A DNA stretch of 64,000 nt from Parapedobacter koreensis (GTDB taxonomy: Bacteria > Bacteroidota > Bacteroidia > Sphingobacteriales > Sphingobacteriaceae): NCBI RefSeq assembly GCF_900109365.1, contig NZ_FNZR01000001.1, forward strand, positions 186,001 to 250,000, in the 5' to 3' direction. Position 1 is the first letter of the stretch; the number at the start of each line of letters is the position of its first letter. The notes beneath the pieces were generated by a model. That model worked only from the letters and a program-made list of their open reading frames with translations, did no database searches and was not told where the DNA came from. Both the position numbers and the translations under genes were made by a program. Shown in pieces: positions 35,701 through 43,938 of the stretch.

Positions 35701-35981
35701 TCATCAACGAGTACAACAATATCAGAAAGATGCAACACTATCTCCCTAACATGAAGATATACCTAAAAGCATGGAATGCCAAAGCCCGCCCCATCTTGCT
35801 CACGGTATTGTCCACCATATTGGGATTTATTCCCTTTTTGATAGGCGATTCAAAAGAGGCTTTTTGGTTCCCTTTAGCTGTGGGCACAATTGGGGGGTTG
35901 ACAGTTTCTACCCTCGGAACGTTTCTTTTTTTACCGCTATTCATGGGCATTGGGAAATCTTTTCTTAGCCATAAATTATGA
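32784..35981 (+). CDS. RND permease 2 of the two-permease exporter
   Basis: A 1065-residue RND permease, clearly different from permease 1. It begins with a full TM1 (FSIILTFVCLSFVGLALLPML). TM4 carries Asp407 in LTLIIDNTIVMADHL. The TM10 segment is GLTINANIYIINEYN, which again lacks the relay Lys. The TolC and permease 2 genes overlap by 4 nt (ATGA). The periplasmic domains are full length, so it is not a remnant. Pairing with permease 1 as a heteromeric pump is inference from the operon. The operon appears to end here. Confidence 0.88.
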   Translation: MMEIKKKISSFSIILTFVCLSFVGLALLPMLSVKLSPAQTLPQISVEFSMYGSGPRTVEIEATSKLEAMFNRMSGIRHISSTSGNGWGRISIEFDKHTDMDIARFEVSTIVRQLWPRLPENVSYPRISQSRADQNAEKAFLSFTINASAPPQDIQDLVESTLRPQLSMIAGVNSVAVSGSTPMVWQLLYDADQLNTHGILIRDIQEAITNSLQKDFLDMAFAQSGEDDKSWISVMLSPSETHQEDVLKSVGIKRVDGVIVPLGKIVKINRIESQPQSYYRINGLNSIYLTITADESSNQLELGKKIHKKITEMHTALPSGYEVHTAYDATEYIKSELQKIYFRAGLTLIILLIFIFVSYRNLKYMVLIVVTLGCNLAIAMIGYYLLKLEIQLYALAGITISLTLIIDNTIVMADHLIRKNNSLSFMAVLAATMTTIGSLSIIFFLDEKLRLSLQDFAAVIIINLLISLLIALFLVPALVDKLKMNQKSKRIRHSRNGVFFRKKRSVYVYFARPYSNVIRFMQRWRAVVIAVLVLTFGLPVFLIPDKMEGESKWTALYNKSLGSAYYKENLSTYVNTILGGTLRLFVQKVYNGSYFSRQEETTLLVSASLPSNSTIKEMNGLIQQMESFLSQFSEIKQFQTQIHNARQATINILFTEAYANSGFPHMLKARLITKSLELGGGSWGVYGLGDGFSNDVRESAGSFRVEMYGFNYDDLMAFAEGFKSKLLEHRRIKDVIIESEFSWFKDEYEEFRVDFNKEKLAEEDIQPYQLYDKLSLVFGRDINVGSLMMPKGPERLYLSSTQSDNYDRWSLLHMPVENNGKIYKLAELAQINKGQLPREVGKIDQQYRLCLQYEYIGANEQGKKLLDSYIEEYREELPTGYTIINANAYDFDWWGDGKSQQYWLLLLIFVIIYFVSSILFNSLTQPLYIIFVIPVSFIGIFLSFYLFGLNFDQGGFASFILLSGLTINANIYIINEYNNIRKMQHYLPNMKIYLKAWNAKARPILLTVLSTILGFIPFLIGDSKEAFWFPLAVGTIGGLTVSTLGTFLFLPLFMGIGKSFLSHKL

Positions 35982-36061
35982 TATACTGATACAAAAAATG
36001 CCATATTGGCACGAACGACCATTGCTGCACAGCTTTTGTTATGAGTTGCAAAAGCATTTTT

Positions 36062-36442
36062 ATGACGATTCAACTCACACAGGATAACAAGCTAAAAAAA
36101 CTCATCGTTGTGGGCGACCGTGTGTTGATTAAACCAACCAAGCCCAACGAACGGACCGAAAGCGGACTGTACCTCCCCCCCGGTGTACAAGAGAAAGAAA
36201 AAGTGCAATGGGGATACGTGCTGAAGACCGGCCCTGGATATGCATTGCCCGTACCTGCGGAAGAGGAAGACGCTTGGAAACCCCAAGAAGAAAAAGTGAA
36301 ATACATCCCTTTACAAACCAAGGAAGGTGATTTAGCCATTTTTCATATCGGTGCGTCCACGGAAATCCAATATCAGGGCGAAAAGTATTTCATCGTACCA
36401 CAGAGCGCTATCCTGATGCTGGAGCGGGAAGAGGAGCTATAA
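36062..36442 (+). CDS. GroES-like (Cpn10 family) protein
   Basis: A 126-residue protein with the Cpn10 fold: KKLIVVGDRVLIKPTKPNERTESGLYLPPGVQEKEKVQWGYVLKTGPG at the start and IGASTEIQYQGEKYFIVPQSAILMLER at the end. It is longer than the usual GroES of about 95 residues, with an acidic insertion (AEEEDAWKPQEEKVKY). It is not beside groEL, so it is probably the second GroES-like protein common in Bacteroidota rather than the main co-chaperonin. I start at ATG 36062, where the family sequence begins. It is convergent with the monooxygenase gene. Confidence 0.85.
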   Translation: MTIQLTQDNKLKKLIVVGDRVLIKPTKPNERTESGLYLPPGVQEKEKVQWGYVLKTGPGYALPVPAEEEDAWKPQEEKVKYIPLQTKEGDLAIFHIGASTEIQYQGEKYFIVPQSAILMLEREEEL

Positions 36443-36445
36443 CGT

Positions 36446-37561
36446 TTATTTCCCTGCACTCCTTAACCCCAAATAATCCATCAGTTCTGTTGCTGCAGCC
36501 CTCCCGGCACGATTGGCCCCAATGGTAGATGCCGAAGGGCCGTAACCTACCAAGTGGATCCGTGGATCTTTCGCAACCATAGTGGCCAGCCTGCCCCCCA
36601 TGACGATACCCCCGTTTTCCTCCCGTAACATCAGCGGCATGAGGTGATCCAATGAACTCCGAAACCCGGTACACCACAGGATGATGTCCGCCGCCACTTC
36701 GCGACCATTGGGCCACCGCACACCGTGTGCCGTGATTTCACTAAACATCGGCTGCCTATTCAGCACACCCCGGGCTTTCATCGCCTCAATAGCGGGGGTC
36801 ACCGGCAGTCCGGTGACGGACACTACAGAGCCGGGTGGCAACCCCTTGCGTACACGGTCTTCCACCATGGCCACCGCGGCACGGCCTGCTTCTTCTCCAA
36901 ATGGGCCACTGCGGAAACTTGGTTCCTTTCGGGTGACCCACGTAGTGGTGGTCACCTGTGAAATTTCGTCAAGCAGCTGGATGGCCGATATTCCACCGCC
37001 GACAATAACGACATGCTTACCGATGAAGGTATCGGCCGCTTGGTAATCTTTGGTATGCAGCTGAATGCCCCCAAACAGCTCCGCCCCCGGATATGCTGGA
37101 ATATAGGGAGTTTCCCATGTGCCCGTGGCATTGATAATGCCCTGTGCCGAAAAGAAACCGCGATCGGTCTCCATGCGGAACCGCCCATCACGCTCGCATA
37201 CAACGGTTACTTTCACGGGACGGTAGACGGTGAGGCCGAATGTCTGCTCATACACCTCGAAATAGTGGGGTACGGCAATGTTGGCCTGTACTTCCGGTGA
37301 ATTGCCGCTTACGGTGTCCGAAAAGGAAAGTCCGGGCAAATCATGGATACGGTTTACGGTACTCAATGTGAGCGACGGCCACCGGTATTGCCAAGCACCA
37401 CCCGGATAGGGCGATTGGTCAAGTACAATAAAATCACGACCTACTTCAAGTCCTTGTTTCTTGAGGTAGTAAGCCGAGGATAAGCCTGCCTGGCCAGCGC
37501 CGATAACGGCGATACCGGTTTTGTACAATAGCCGCGATGAGGATTGCAAAGGACGTTCCAT
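36446..37561 (-). CDS. FAD/NAD(P)-dependent oxidoreductase (flavin monooxygenase-like)
   Basis: A 371-residue flavoprotein: N-terminal Rossmann motif IAVIGAGQAGLSSAYYL, then QSPYPGGAWQYRWPSL (typical of YUCCA/FMO-like enzymes), a second dinucleotide site VVIVGGGISAIQLLDE, and TGFRSSLDHLMPL near the end. The substrate is unknown; FMO-like activity or putative K+ transport-associated reductases are alternatives. ATG 37561 is preferred because a TACCTTTG -7 element (37565-37572, minus strand) lies just upstream, inside the first codons of the longer reading from 37576. The mRNA would then be nearly leaderless. Confidence 0.85.
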   Translation of the reverse strand: MERPLQSSSRLLYKTGIAVIGAGQAGLSSAYYLKKQGLEVGRDFIVLDQSPYPGGAWQYRWPSLTLSTVNRIHDLPGLSFSDTVSGNSPEVQANIAVPHYFEVYEQTFGLTVYRPVKVTVVCERDGRFRMETDRGFFSAQGIINATGTWETPYIPAYPGAELFGGIQLHTKDYQAADTFIGKHVVIVGGGISAIQLLDEISQVTTTTWVTRKEPSFRSGPFGEEAGRAAVAMVEDRVRKGLPPGSVVSVTGLPVTPAIEAMKARGVLNRQPMFSEITAHGVRWPNGREVAADIILWCTGFRSSLDHLMPLMLREENGGIVMGGRLATMVAKDPRIHLVGYGPSASTIGANRAGRAAATELMDYLGLRSAGK

Positions 37562-37629
37562 GCTCAAAGGTAGCAAGGGAAAACGAAAGAAACCTCATAT
37601 GCCCCAAATACCATGAACGGCTTCCCATC

Positions 37630-39879
37630 CTATGGGAGCGCGACAACAAGTTTATAGGTTCCGGCAACAAAGGGTGGAAATTGTATCCGACCGTCTTTTA
37701 TGTTGGTGCTTACGGGCTCACCATTTATGGTGATATTCGGCTCGATTGCTAATTCTAACGGCAATTCCACTACTGCCTTCGTATTCACCGGCACCGAAAG
37801 TTCCACGGTGTAAGCAGCTTTTTCCCGCCTACACGAAACTACAACAGTACCCTTGATGGTAGGAACATTGACGGTTGCCCATTCCAGCGATCCCAGCTGG
37901 GGCCGCACCCTGAAGAGCTTCCAACCCGGCTCCAATGGCTCAACTCCCATCAGTTTGCGCGGAATCGCATTGGCAGGAACTGCTCCCCAGACATGGTTCC
38001 AATCCTGGTTGGGCTTATACTTGTTGTCCCAAGCTTCCATGGTGATGGTACTTCCCGCCCGGATCATGTTGTACCAACTGCGGTCGCTCTGCGACGTGAG
38101 CAACGAAAGTCCGTAATCGCCATCACCCGCTTCATAGGTGGCATCCATCAAAAATTGGCTGCCATACACGCTGCAAGCCATACCTCGTGATCGGATGAAA
38201 TCCATTACCGCACGTTTATGTTCTTCCGGCACCAAGCCGAAGACCAGCGCCATCATGTTGGTGTGCAAAGCGGCATGGTCAGTATCCACCCCATCGCGGA
38301 ATACGCGCCTGCTCCTATCCCAAAGGAGGGATTGGAATGCTTGGTAAGTCTGGGCCGCCTTTTCTGAAAACAAGGCGGCATCATCCCGTCGCCCCAGCGC
38401 TCCGGCCAATTTGGCCATGTCCGTTAACGCTTTGTAATGAAACGCATTTACCACGGCATTGTAGGCAGTAAATACAAATCCGTCAGTTTCCCCGTTGCCC
38501 GCCATACCGAAGTCCCCGGTATGCGGCCAGTCTACGATGTCACGCAGCGAATCGCCCGGGTAGTGAACGGCCTGCATCAACGCCTTGGTTTGCTTGCCAC
38601 TCTTGGTACTGATGAGGCCATTGGCTTCGCGCAGGGGAAGCAATAATTTGGCCCGTAGATCGCCATAATGGTGATTCACCCATCGTATATCTCCCGTGTA
38701 GAGGTAGTCATTGTATGCCATCAGCACCGATTGCAATATCCACTCGGTGGGCCAGGTGGCATGGTGGAGCAGGTATTCGTGGGAACGGCGTGCCATACTG
38801 TATTCATTGTCCACGCTGTAATGGCAAAGCTGGTTGATGTAAGCATCCGCTTCATAGGGTATGCGCTCCCGATCGCCGTCTACATAAATGCCGGCAAACG
38901 AGGTAGCTTTGACACTGTATTTGCTTAGCTCCCATACTGCATTCAGTACAGCATCCGAACTCTCGAACCGGGATGCAGCGTCGTTAAACGGATAGTGCAC
39001 GGTGGATCGGACAATGTCTGTCCCCTTCACGTTCCCCTGATAACCTTCCAATTCCACATAACGAAAGGGCAATACCTCTCCAATGTACCCGGGCATTTTG
39101 ATGGCTTGCGATCCGGTGTTGCGTTTATTAGGTCGGAACTGTACATGGTAAATGTGCCTTCCTTTTTTCAGTGATATCCGATATTCAGCATATCGGATGG
39201 ATCCGCCAGGTTTGCGGTTGATGCTGCCATCGGGATGGATGGCTTCTCCAAGCCTGACGACTACGGCACCGGCCCCATTAGGGGACTCCAAGGTCAGGCG
39301 CAATTGGCCGAAGGCCGCCCTACCGAAGTCTATCCGCATGGTACTTCCGGCATGCGTTGCCTGTCTGGGGACTTCATCGGTCTTCAGTAGCGGATAAAAA
39401 GCCGTTTGATAGTTTACCAACGCATCGGCCGTCCAGAACCGGCTGATAGTCGACCACGGCGATGGCCTGCCGCCCCCATCCCATACCATTACCCGCCATA
39501 GGTAGTAGGTATTGGATTTCAGTGGCGGTCCGCTATATAGCACATTGGTGGTTTCATCCGACGTCACCATGCCGGAATCCCACACATCGCCAACACCGTT
39601 GATGAGGCTATCCCGGCTGCCGGACATGATAATGCGGTATGCAGATTGGTTTGCGCCTTGTCCCATGCCCGTCAATTCCCAGCCTAGTGCGGGTCTTTTG
39701 TTCGCGATGCGCACATGTTGACCATGCTGGATGTTGCCATCACTTGCCGGATATCCATTGATCACCTGCAAATCCGGATGATACAGGTGTTCAACCATAA
39801 GCTTGGACACCCTGATATCCTGGGCATCCACGTTAAAAACGATATTTAACCACACACATAGGAAAAGCATTTTTTTCAT
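37630..39879 (-). CDS. GH78-type alpha-L-rhamnosidase-like glycoside hydrolase
   Basis: A secreted protein of about 749 residues, with signal peptide ending VDAQ. Beta-sandwich domains occupy the first 290 residues (LGWELTGMGQGANQSAYRI, PLKSNTYYLWRVMVWD). An (alpha/alpha)6 barrel follows with VDGDRERIPYEADAY, the likely acid region, and ITMEAWDNKYKPNQDWNHVWGA, then a C-terminal beta domain. This is the GH78 architecture. It is 4 nt downstream of the larger rhamnosidase and probably shares its transcript. It would release L-rhamnose from plant or bacterial polysaccharides to feed the catabolic genes upstream; exact linkage unknown. ATG 39879 is preferred over 39888. Confidence 0.85.
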   Translation of the reverse strand: MKKMLFLCVWLNIVFNVDAQDIRVSKLMVEHLYHPDLQVINGYPASDGNIQHGQHVRIANKRPALGWELTGMGQGANQSAYRIIMSGSRDSLINGVGDVWDSGMVTSDETTNVLYSGPPLKSNTYYLWRVMVWDGGGRPSPWSTISRFWTADALVNYQTAFYPLLKTDEVPRQATHAGSTMRIDFGRAAFGQLRLTLESPNGAGAVVVRLGEAIHPDGSINRKPGGSIRYAEYRISLKKGRHIYHVQFRPNKRNTGSQAIKMPGYIGEVLPFRYVELEGYQGNVKGTDIVRSTVHYPFNDAASRFESSDAVLNAVWELSKYSVKATSFAGIYVDGDRERIPYEADAYINQLCHYSVDNEYSMARRSHEYLLHHATWPTEWILQSVLMAYNDYLYTGDIRWVNHHYGDLRAKLLLPLREANGLISTKSGKQTKALMQAVHYPGDSLRDIVDWPHTGDFGMAGNGETDGFVFTAYNAVVNAFHYKALTDMAKLAGALGRRDDAALFSEKAAQTYQAFQSLLWDRSRRVFRDGVDTDHAALHTNMMALVFGLVPEEHKRAVMDFIRSRGMACSVYGSQFLMDATYEAGDGDYGLSLLTSQSDRSWYNMIRAGSTITMEAWDNKYKPNQDWNHVWGAVPANAIPRKLMGVEPLEPGWKLFRVRPQLGSLEWATVNVPTIKGTVVVSCRREKAAYTVELSVPVNTKAVVELPLELAIEPNITINGEPVSTNIKDGRIQFPPFVAGTYKLVVALP

Positions 39880-39892
39880 GCTTCGCAATCCG

Positions 39893-42568
39893 CTATTTTT
39901 TTAATACCAGTTCATGTCGCCCAGCAGGCAAAAGAACCGTTCCCGTCCGATACGTATTGCCTGCAAAGACTGCACCGCTCCGTTTTTCCACATCCCAGTT
40001 AAACGTGGCCGTACTATTCGCTGGCACGGTGATGGCAAGCGCCACGTCACTACCGGTACGTTTCCATGACGACCGGATTTCTCCATAGGGGCCCTCGAAT
40101 GCCGCCTCGAAATGCTCCAGCCCTTCCGCAAAGTGCGGTTCTATCAGCACATGTTTGAATCCCGGCCGGTGCTCATCCGGCTTGATGCCACCCAGTCCCT
40201 TGAAAAACCAGGCACCGATTTCACCGAACATCATGTGGTTATCCGAAATATCGCGCGTAGCATTGATGTCCCAGTTTTCCAAAAGGGTGGTTGCGCCGTT
40301 TACTATCCACCAGCCCCAAGATGGGTAGCTATCCCGTGCAGCCAGCTTGTAGGCAAGGTCGGCATAACCATTTTCGCTAAGCGCATTCAGCAAAGCCTTC
40401 GCTCCCAATACCCCTACATCGATATGATTTCCATCGGCCTCCACACGCGCGGCCAGTCGGGCAGCTACCTTTCCGGCCAACGATTCCGGTACTACATCCC
40501 ACATCAATGGCATGCTCAGCTCGGTCTGCGTCCCCGATGCGTAAACGCCTGTTTCACGGTTTAGATACTTATCATTAATGGCCTTTTTGATAAAGACGGC
40601 CAACCGGCTATAGTGCTCGTGGTCTTCCGGTTTTTCCAGCAGATCGGCCGCCTTCGACAAGATAACCGCATCCACATAATAATAAATGGACGAAGTAAGT
40701 TCCAACGACGACTTGGATTTGACGGGTACCCAATCGCCCCTGCCCCAGGTGGTCAACCCAGCTGGACTGATCTGCGTGACATAGTTGACGTAACGCTTGA
40801 TGGCTTCATAATTGTCCGAAAGGGGCTTGATATCACCATAAAACAGATACAGATTCCACGGAATGATGGCAATGGTACTCGTCCAATCCGTTCCGTTGGC
40901 CGTCCCGTAACCCCAGCCACCCGTTGGGATAATATCCGGCAGCACACCGTTGGGTTGCTGTTCGTCGCGATGATCCGCCAGCCATTTTTCGTATATGGTA
41001 ATCCCATCAAAGTTGTACAGCGCCGTTTCGATGGCAAAATGCCCATCGCCGGTCCAGCCATTCTTCTCCCGTTGGGGGCAATCTGTCGGATAGCCGAACA
41101 GATTAGATAAATAGGAATTATTGGCCGCCCACGCGATGCGGTCTACCAACGGATTGGACGAATGGATCTGCCCGATGGCAGGGACATCACTGTGCATGAA
41201 ATAACCTACCAAGCTGGTCGTATCGAGCTGTACAGGCTGGCTACTGCTTACTTCGACATACCGGAAACCCTTGTAGTTGAACCTCGGCATGAACGTTTCG
41301 GAACCACCCCCGTTGAGCGTAATGACATCGGTCTGGAAGGGATCTTGGTCGTCTGCCGGCCGATAGTACACATCGATATTCGAAAGATCCACCCGCCCGT
41401 CTTTGCCCAGGCGTTCGCCGTGCTTGAGCCGCAGTACCGTGCCTGCGGCACCAGATACCGTCAACTGGCTAACTCCCGCAATATTGCGCCCCAAATCGAA
41501 TAAATAAGTCGAATCATTGACGCGCATCAGTGATTTTGGCTTGATTTCCTCCACATTGCGGATGGGATGCATGGTCTGTGCCACGATATGGCTGGAAGGT
41601 GCCGAACGATAAGAAACGTGCCGCCAATCGCTGTCGTCAAATCCCACGTTATTCCATCCGGCTTGTTCCAATCTGGCATCGTAATGCTCCGCAGTATAGA
41701 TGTTATTGGAGGTAATCGCCCCGCTGCCTGCTCTCCAATCCCGTTCTGAAGCGATGGTTTCCACCGTTCCATCCTCGTAGGTAATGCGCAGATCAAGGCA
41801 GAATGCTGGCCGGTTTCGCCAAGGGGCTTTATCAAAATTCCAAACGGCCATGGCCTGATGGTTGTACCACCCGTTGCCAAGCACAACACCGATTGCATTT
41901 GCCCCTTGCTGAACCAACTCGGTGACGTCGTGCGTGACGTAGAGTATCCGTCTGTCAAAACGGGTGTATATCGGATCCAAGCGATGGGTACCTACGCGCA
42001 TGCCGTTGATATATAACTCGTATAGTCCCGCCACGGCAATATATGCACGGGCTTCCTTTACCCGCTTAGCAGCATCGAATTGTTTCCGGAAATAAGGTGC
42101 CGGCCGGTAGTGGATATCCTGCCCATCGGCGATCCAAGCGCCCTGCCAATGCCCTGTGCCCATCATCCCGGTCTCAAAAAAAGCCACTTTCCGTGGCCGG
42201 TAGCTTACGCCTTGGATACCTTTGCTTTCTACCATCCAATAATAACGGGTAAATGGTTTTAACGGCGCCCCGCCGTAAACTACCAAATTAGCCTCCGAGG
42301 CCACTTCATCGGTATCCCAGCTTTGCCCCTCTCCCCGGGCTATTGCCAAGGAATCGACCCCTACAATGACACGGTATGCCGTTTGCCTGGCGCCCGGGCG
42401 ATTGTCGGCTATTTTCCAAGTAAGCCGGGGGGCGGCGCCATCAATGCCAAGCGGATCAACCAAGTATTCGCAGCGCAAATCGTAGATTTCCACCCCAGAC
42501 TGGGCGTAGCTATTTAGGCAGCATAACAATGCGATGACCCAAGATAAAACTAATCTTTGTGTTTTCAA
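39893..42568 (-). CDS. Alpha-L-rhamnosidase (GH78)
   Basis: An 891-residue secreted enzyme (signal peptide ending SYAQ). It has the classic GH78 order: an N-terminal Ig-like domain (DPLGIDGAAPRLTWKI), the CBM67-like domain with LYINGMRVGTHRLDP, a beta domain, then the (alpha/alpha)6 barrel with the conserved YPTDCPQREKNGWTGD (catalytic acid region) and MMFGEIGAWFFKGLGGI (proposed base Glu), and a C-terminal beta domain. It starts the two-gene rhamnosidase operon; 42569-42783 upstream probably holds its promoter, but no strong element is visible. Confidence 0.93.
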   Translation of the reverse strand: MKTQRLVLSWVIALLCCLNSYAQSGVEIYDLRCEYLVDPLGIDGAAPRLTWKIADNRPGARQTAYRVIVGVDSLAIARGEGQSWDTDEVASEANLVVYGGAPLKPFTRYYWMVESKGIQGVSYRPRKVAFFETGMMGTGHWQGAWIADGQDIHYRPAPYFRKQFDAAKRVKEARAYIAVAGLYELYINGMRVGTHRLDPIYTRFDRRILYVTHDVTELVQQGANAIGVVLGNGWYNHQAMAVWNFDKAPWRNRPAFCLDLRITYEDGTVETIASERDWRAGSGAITSNNIYTAEHYDARLEQAGWNNVGFDDSDWRHVSYRSAPSSHIVAQTMHPIRNVEEIKPKSLMRVNDSTYLFDLGRNIAGVSQLTVSGAAGTVLRLKHGERLGKDGRVDLSNIDVYYRPADDQDPFQTDVITLNGGGSETFMPRFNYKGFRYVEVSSSQPVQLDTTSLVGYFMHSDVPAIGQIHSSNPLVDRIAWAANNSYLSNLFGYPTDCPQREKNGWTGDGHFAIETALYNFDGITIYEKWLADHRDEQQPNGVLPDIIPTGGWGYGTANGTDWTSTIAIIPWNLYLFYGDIKPLSDNYEAIKRYVNYVTQISPAGLTTWGRGDWVPVKSKSSLELTSSIYYYVDAVILSKAADLLEKPEDHEHYSRLAVFIKKAINDKYLNRETGVYASGTQTELSMPLMWDVVPESLAGKVAARLAARVEADGNHIDVGVLGAKALLNALSENGYADLAYKLAARDSYPSWGWWIVNGATTLLENWDINATRDISDNHMMFGEIGAWFFKGLGGIKPDEHRPGFKHVLIEPHFAEGLEHFEAAFEGPYGEIRSSWKRTGSDVALAITVPANSTATFNWDVEKRSGAVFAGNTYRTGTVLLPAGRHELVLKK

Positions 42569-42783
42569 TTTAAAAATAGGGTTTATTAGACGGTGTCAAT
42601 TTAAGCAAAAAACACGGATAACCGTATTGCCTCGTTAGTCCATGGACATGGATTTTCTCCGATTGTAGAAATCGGAATATACCCCGCAATCACATCCGCG
42701 TCGCAGGGCTCGGCATTCGCTAATGGGAGGAACAGGCTACCCGCCTCCAAAAAAGGGTATTCGTCAAAAAGTAGTTTAGCGCC

Positions 42784-43938
42784 TTAGATCAGCGCTGCCG
42801 GAAAATCCGACACCTGCTCACAGCACACCTGCTCCATCACCTGCTTCAGTTGCGTCTTGAACATGCCGATGGTATGATCCCCGCCTTGCTGGCCCAATGC
42901 CGATACACCATACATAAACGGGCGGCCCATGAACGTAAAGTGGGCGCCGCAAGCCAATGCCCGCCCAATATCGGGACCCGAGCGCAATCCGCTGTCGATC
43001 ATTACTTTCAGCTTATCACCATATTTGTCAGCCAAACCTTTCAGTGGCTTGATGGTAGACTCACCAGCATCAATCTGCCGTCCGCCATGGTTGGAAACGA
43101 TAATCCCGTCTGCGCCCAAACGGATGCTTTCCTCCATATCTTCCTCACACACTACGCCCTTGATGACCAGCTTGCCCTTCCACAGATCACGGATCGCCTT
43201 TATCTTATCAGCGTCTACCCGGCCAGTAAACGTGGCATTCATAAACTTGCCCAGTTGGCTCAGGTTGAGATCCTTGCTCATGTAAGGTTTCAGCGTGGCA
43301 AACTCGGGAATGCCTACCCTTAGGGTTTCGAATGACCAAGCAGGGCGGGCCGCCGCCTGAAGAAAATTATTGATGGTCATCCGGGGTGGCATGGAAAGTC
43401 CCGCCTTGATCTCGCGGTACCTCAACCCGAACGACGGTACGTCTACCAATACGACCAATACCGGGCAATGCACGGCTTCAAGCCTACGAAGGATATCGTC
43501 CCGTAGTTTATTTTCAGTGGGATGGTATAGTTGGAACCAAAATTGCGACTCGGTCACCTCTGCGATGCGTTCAATGCTGCTGGTAGAGACGGTACTCAAG
43601 GTATACGGGATGTTGTGCTTCAATGCTGCCTTCGCCAATATCTCCGGCGCATTGGGCCACATCAATCCCTGCAAGCCGATGGGTGATATTCCGAAGGGGG
43701 CATCATACACATGGCCAAACAATTCGGTGCGCATATCTACACCGTGATGCTTTTTAAGGTACCTCGGCATGAGTTGGATATCCTGGAAATCAGCCTCGTT
43801 GCGCCACAGGTTCAATTCATCGTTACATCCGCCTTCAAGGTAGTCAAAAGCAAATTTCGGAATGCGGCGTTTGGCTTTACGCTTCAAATCCTGTACGGAG
43901 GGGTATTGCGGGTTGTACTTTAATAAATCAGGGTTCAT
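42784..43938 (-). CDS. FMN-dependent alpha-hydroxy acid dehydrogenase (LldD-like)
   Basis: A 384-residue member of the FMN-dependent alpha-hydroxy acid oxidising family: RIPKFAFDYLEGGCNDE start, GISPIGLQGLMWP, LVIKGVVCEEDMEESIRLGADGIIVSNHGGRQID (catalytic His region) and IDSGLRSGPDIGRALACGA. L-lactate is the usual substrate. Its gene overlaps the kinase stop by 4 nt inside the rhamnose operon. Because the aldolase/dehydrogenase fusion turns L-lactaldehyde to L-lactate or a related product, this enzyme plausibly oxidises it to pyruvate. That pathway role is inferred from position. Confidence 0.88.
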   Translation of the reverse strand: MNPDLLKYNPQYPSVQDLKRKAKRRIPKFAFDYLEGGCNDELNLWRNEADFQDIQLMPRYLKKHHGVDMRTELFGHVYDAPFGISPIGLQGLMWPNAPEILAKAALKHNIPYTLSTVSTSSIERIAEVTESQFWFQLYHPTENKLRDDILRRLEAVHCPVLVVLVDVPSFGLRYREIKAGLSMPPRMTINNFLQAAARPAWSFETLRVGIPEFATLKPYMSKDLNLSQLGKFMNATFTGRVDADKIKAIRDLWKGKLVIKGVVCEEDMEESIRLGADGIIVSNHGGRQIDAGESTIKPLKGLADKYGDKLKVMIDSGLRSGPDIGRALACGAHFTFMGRPFMYGVSALGQQGGDHTIGMFKTQLKQVMEQVCCEQVSDFPAALI

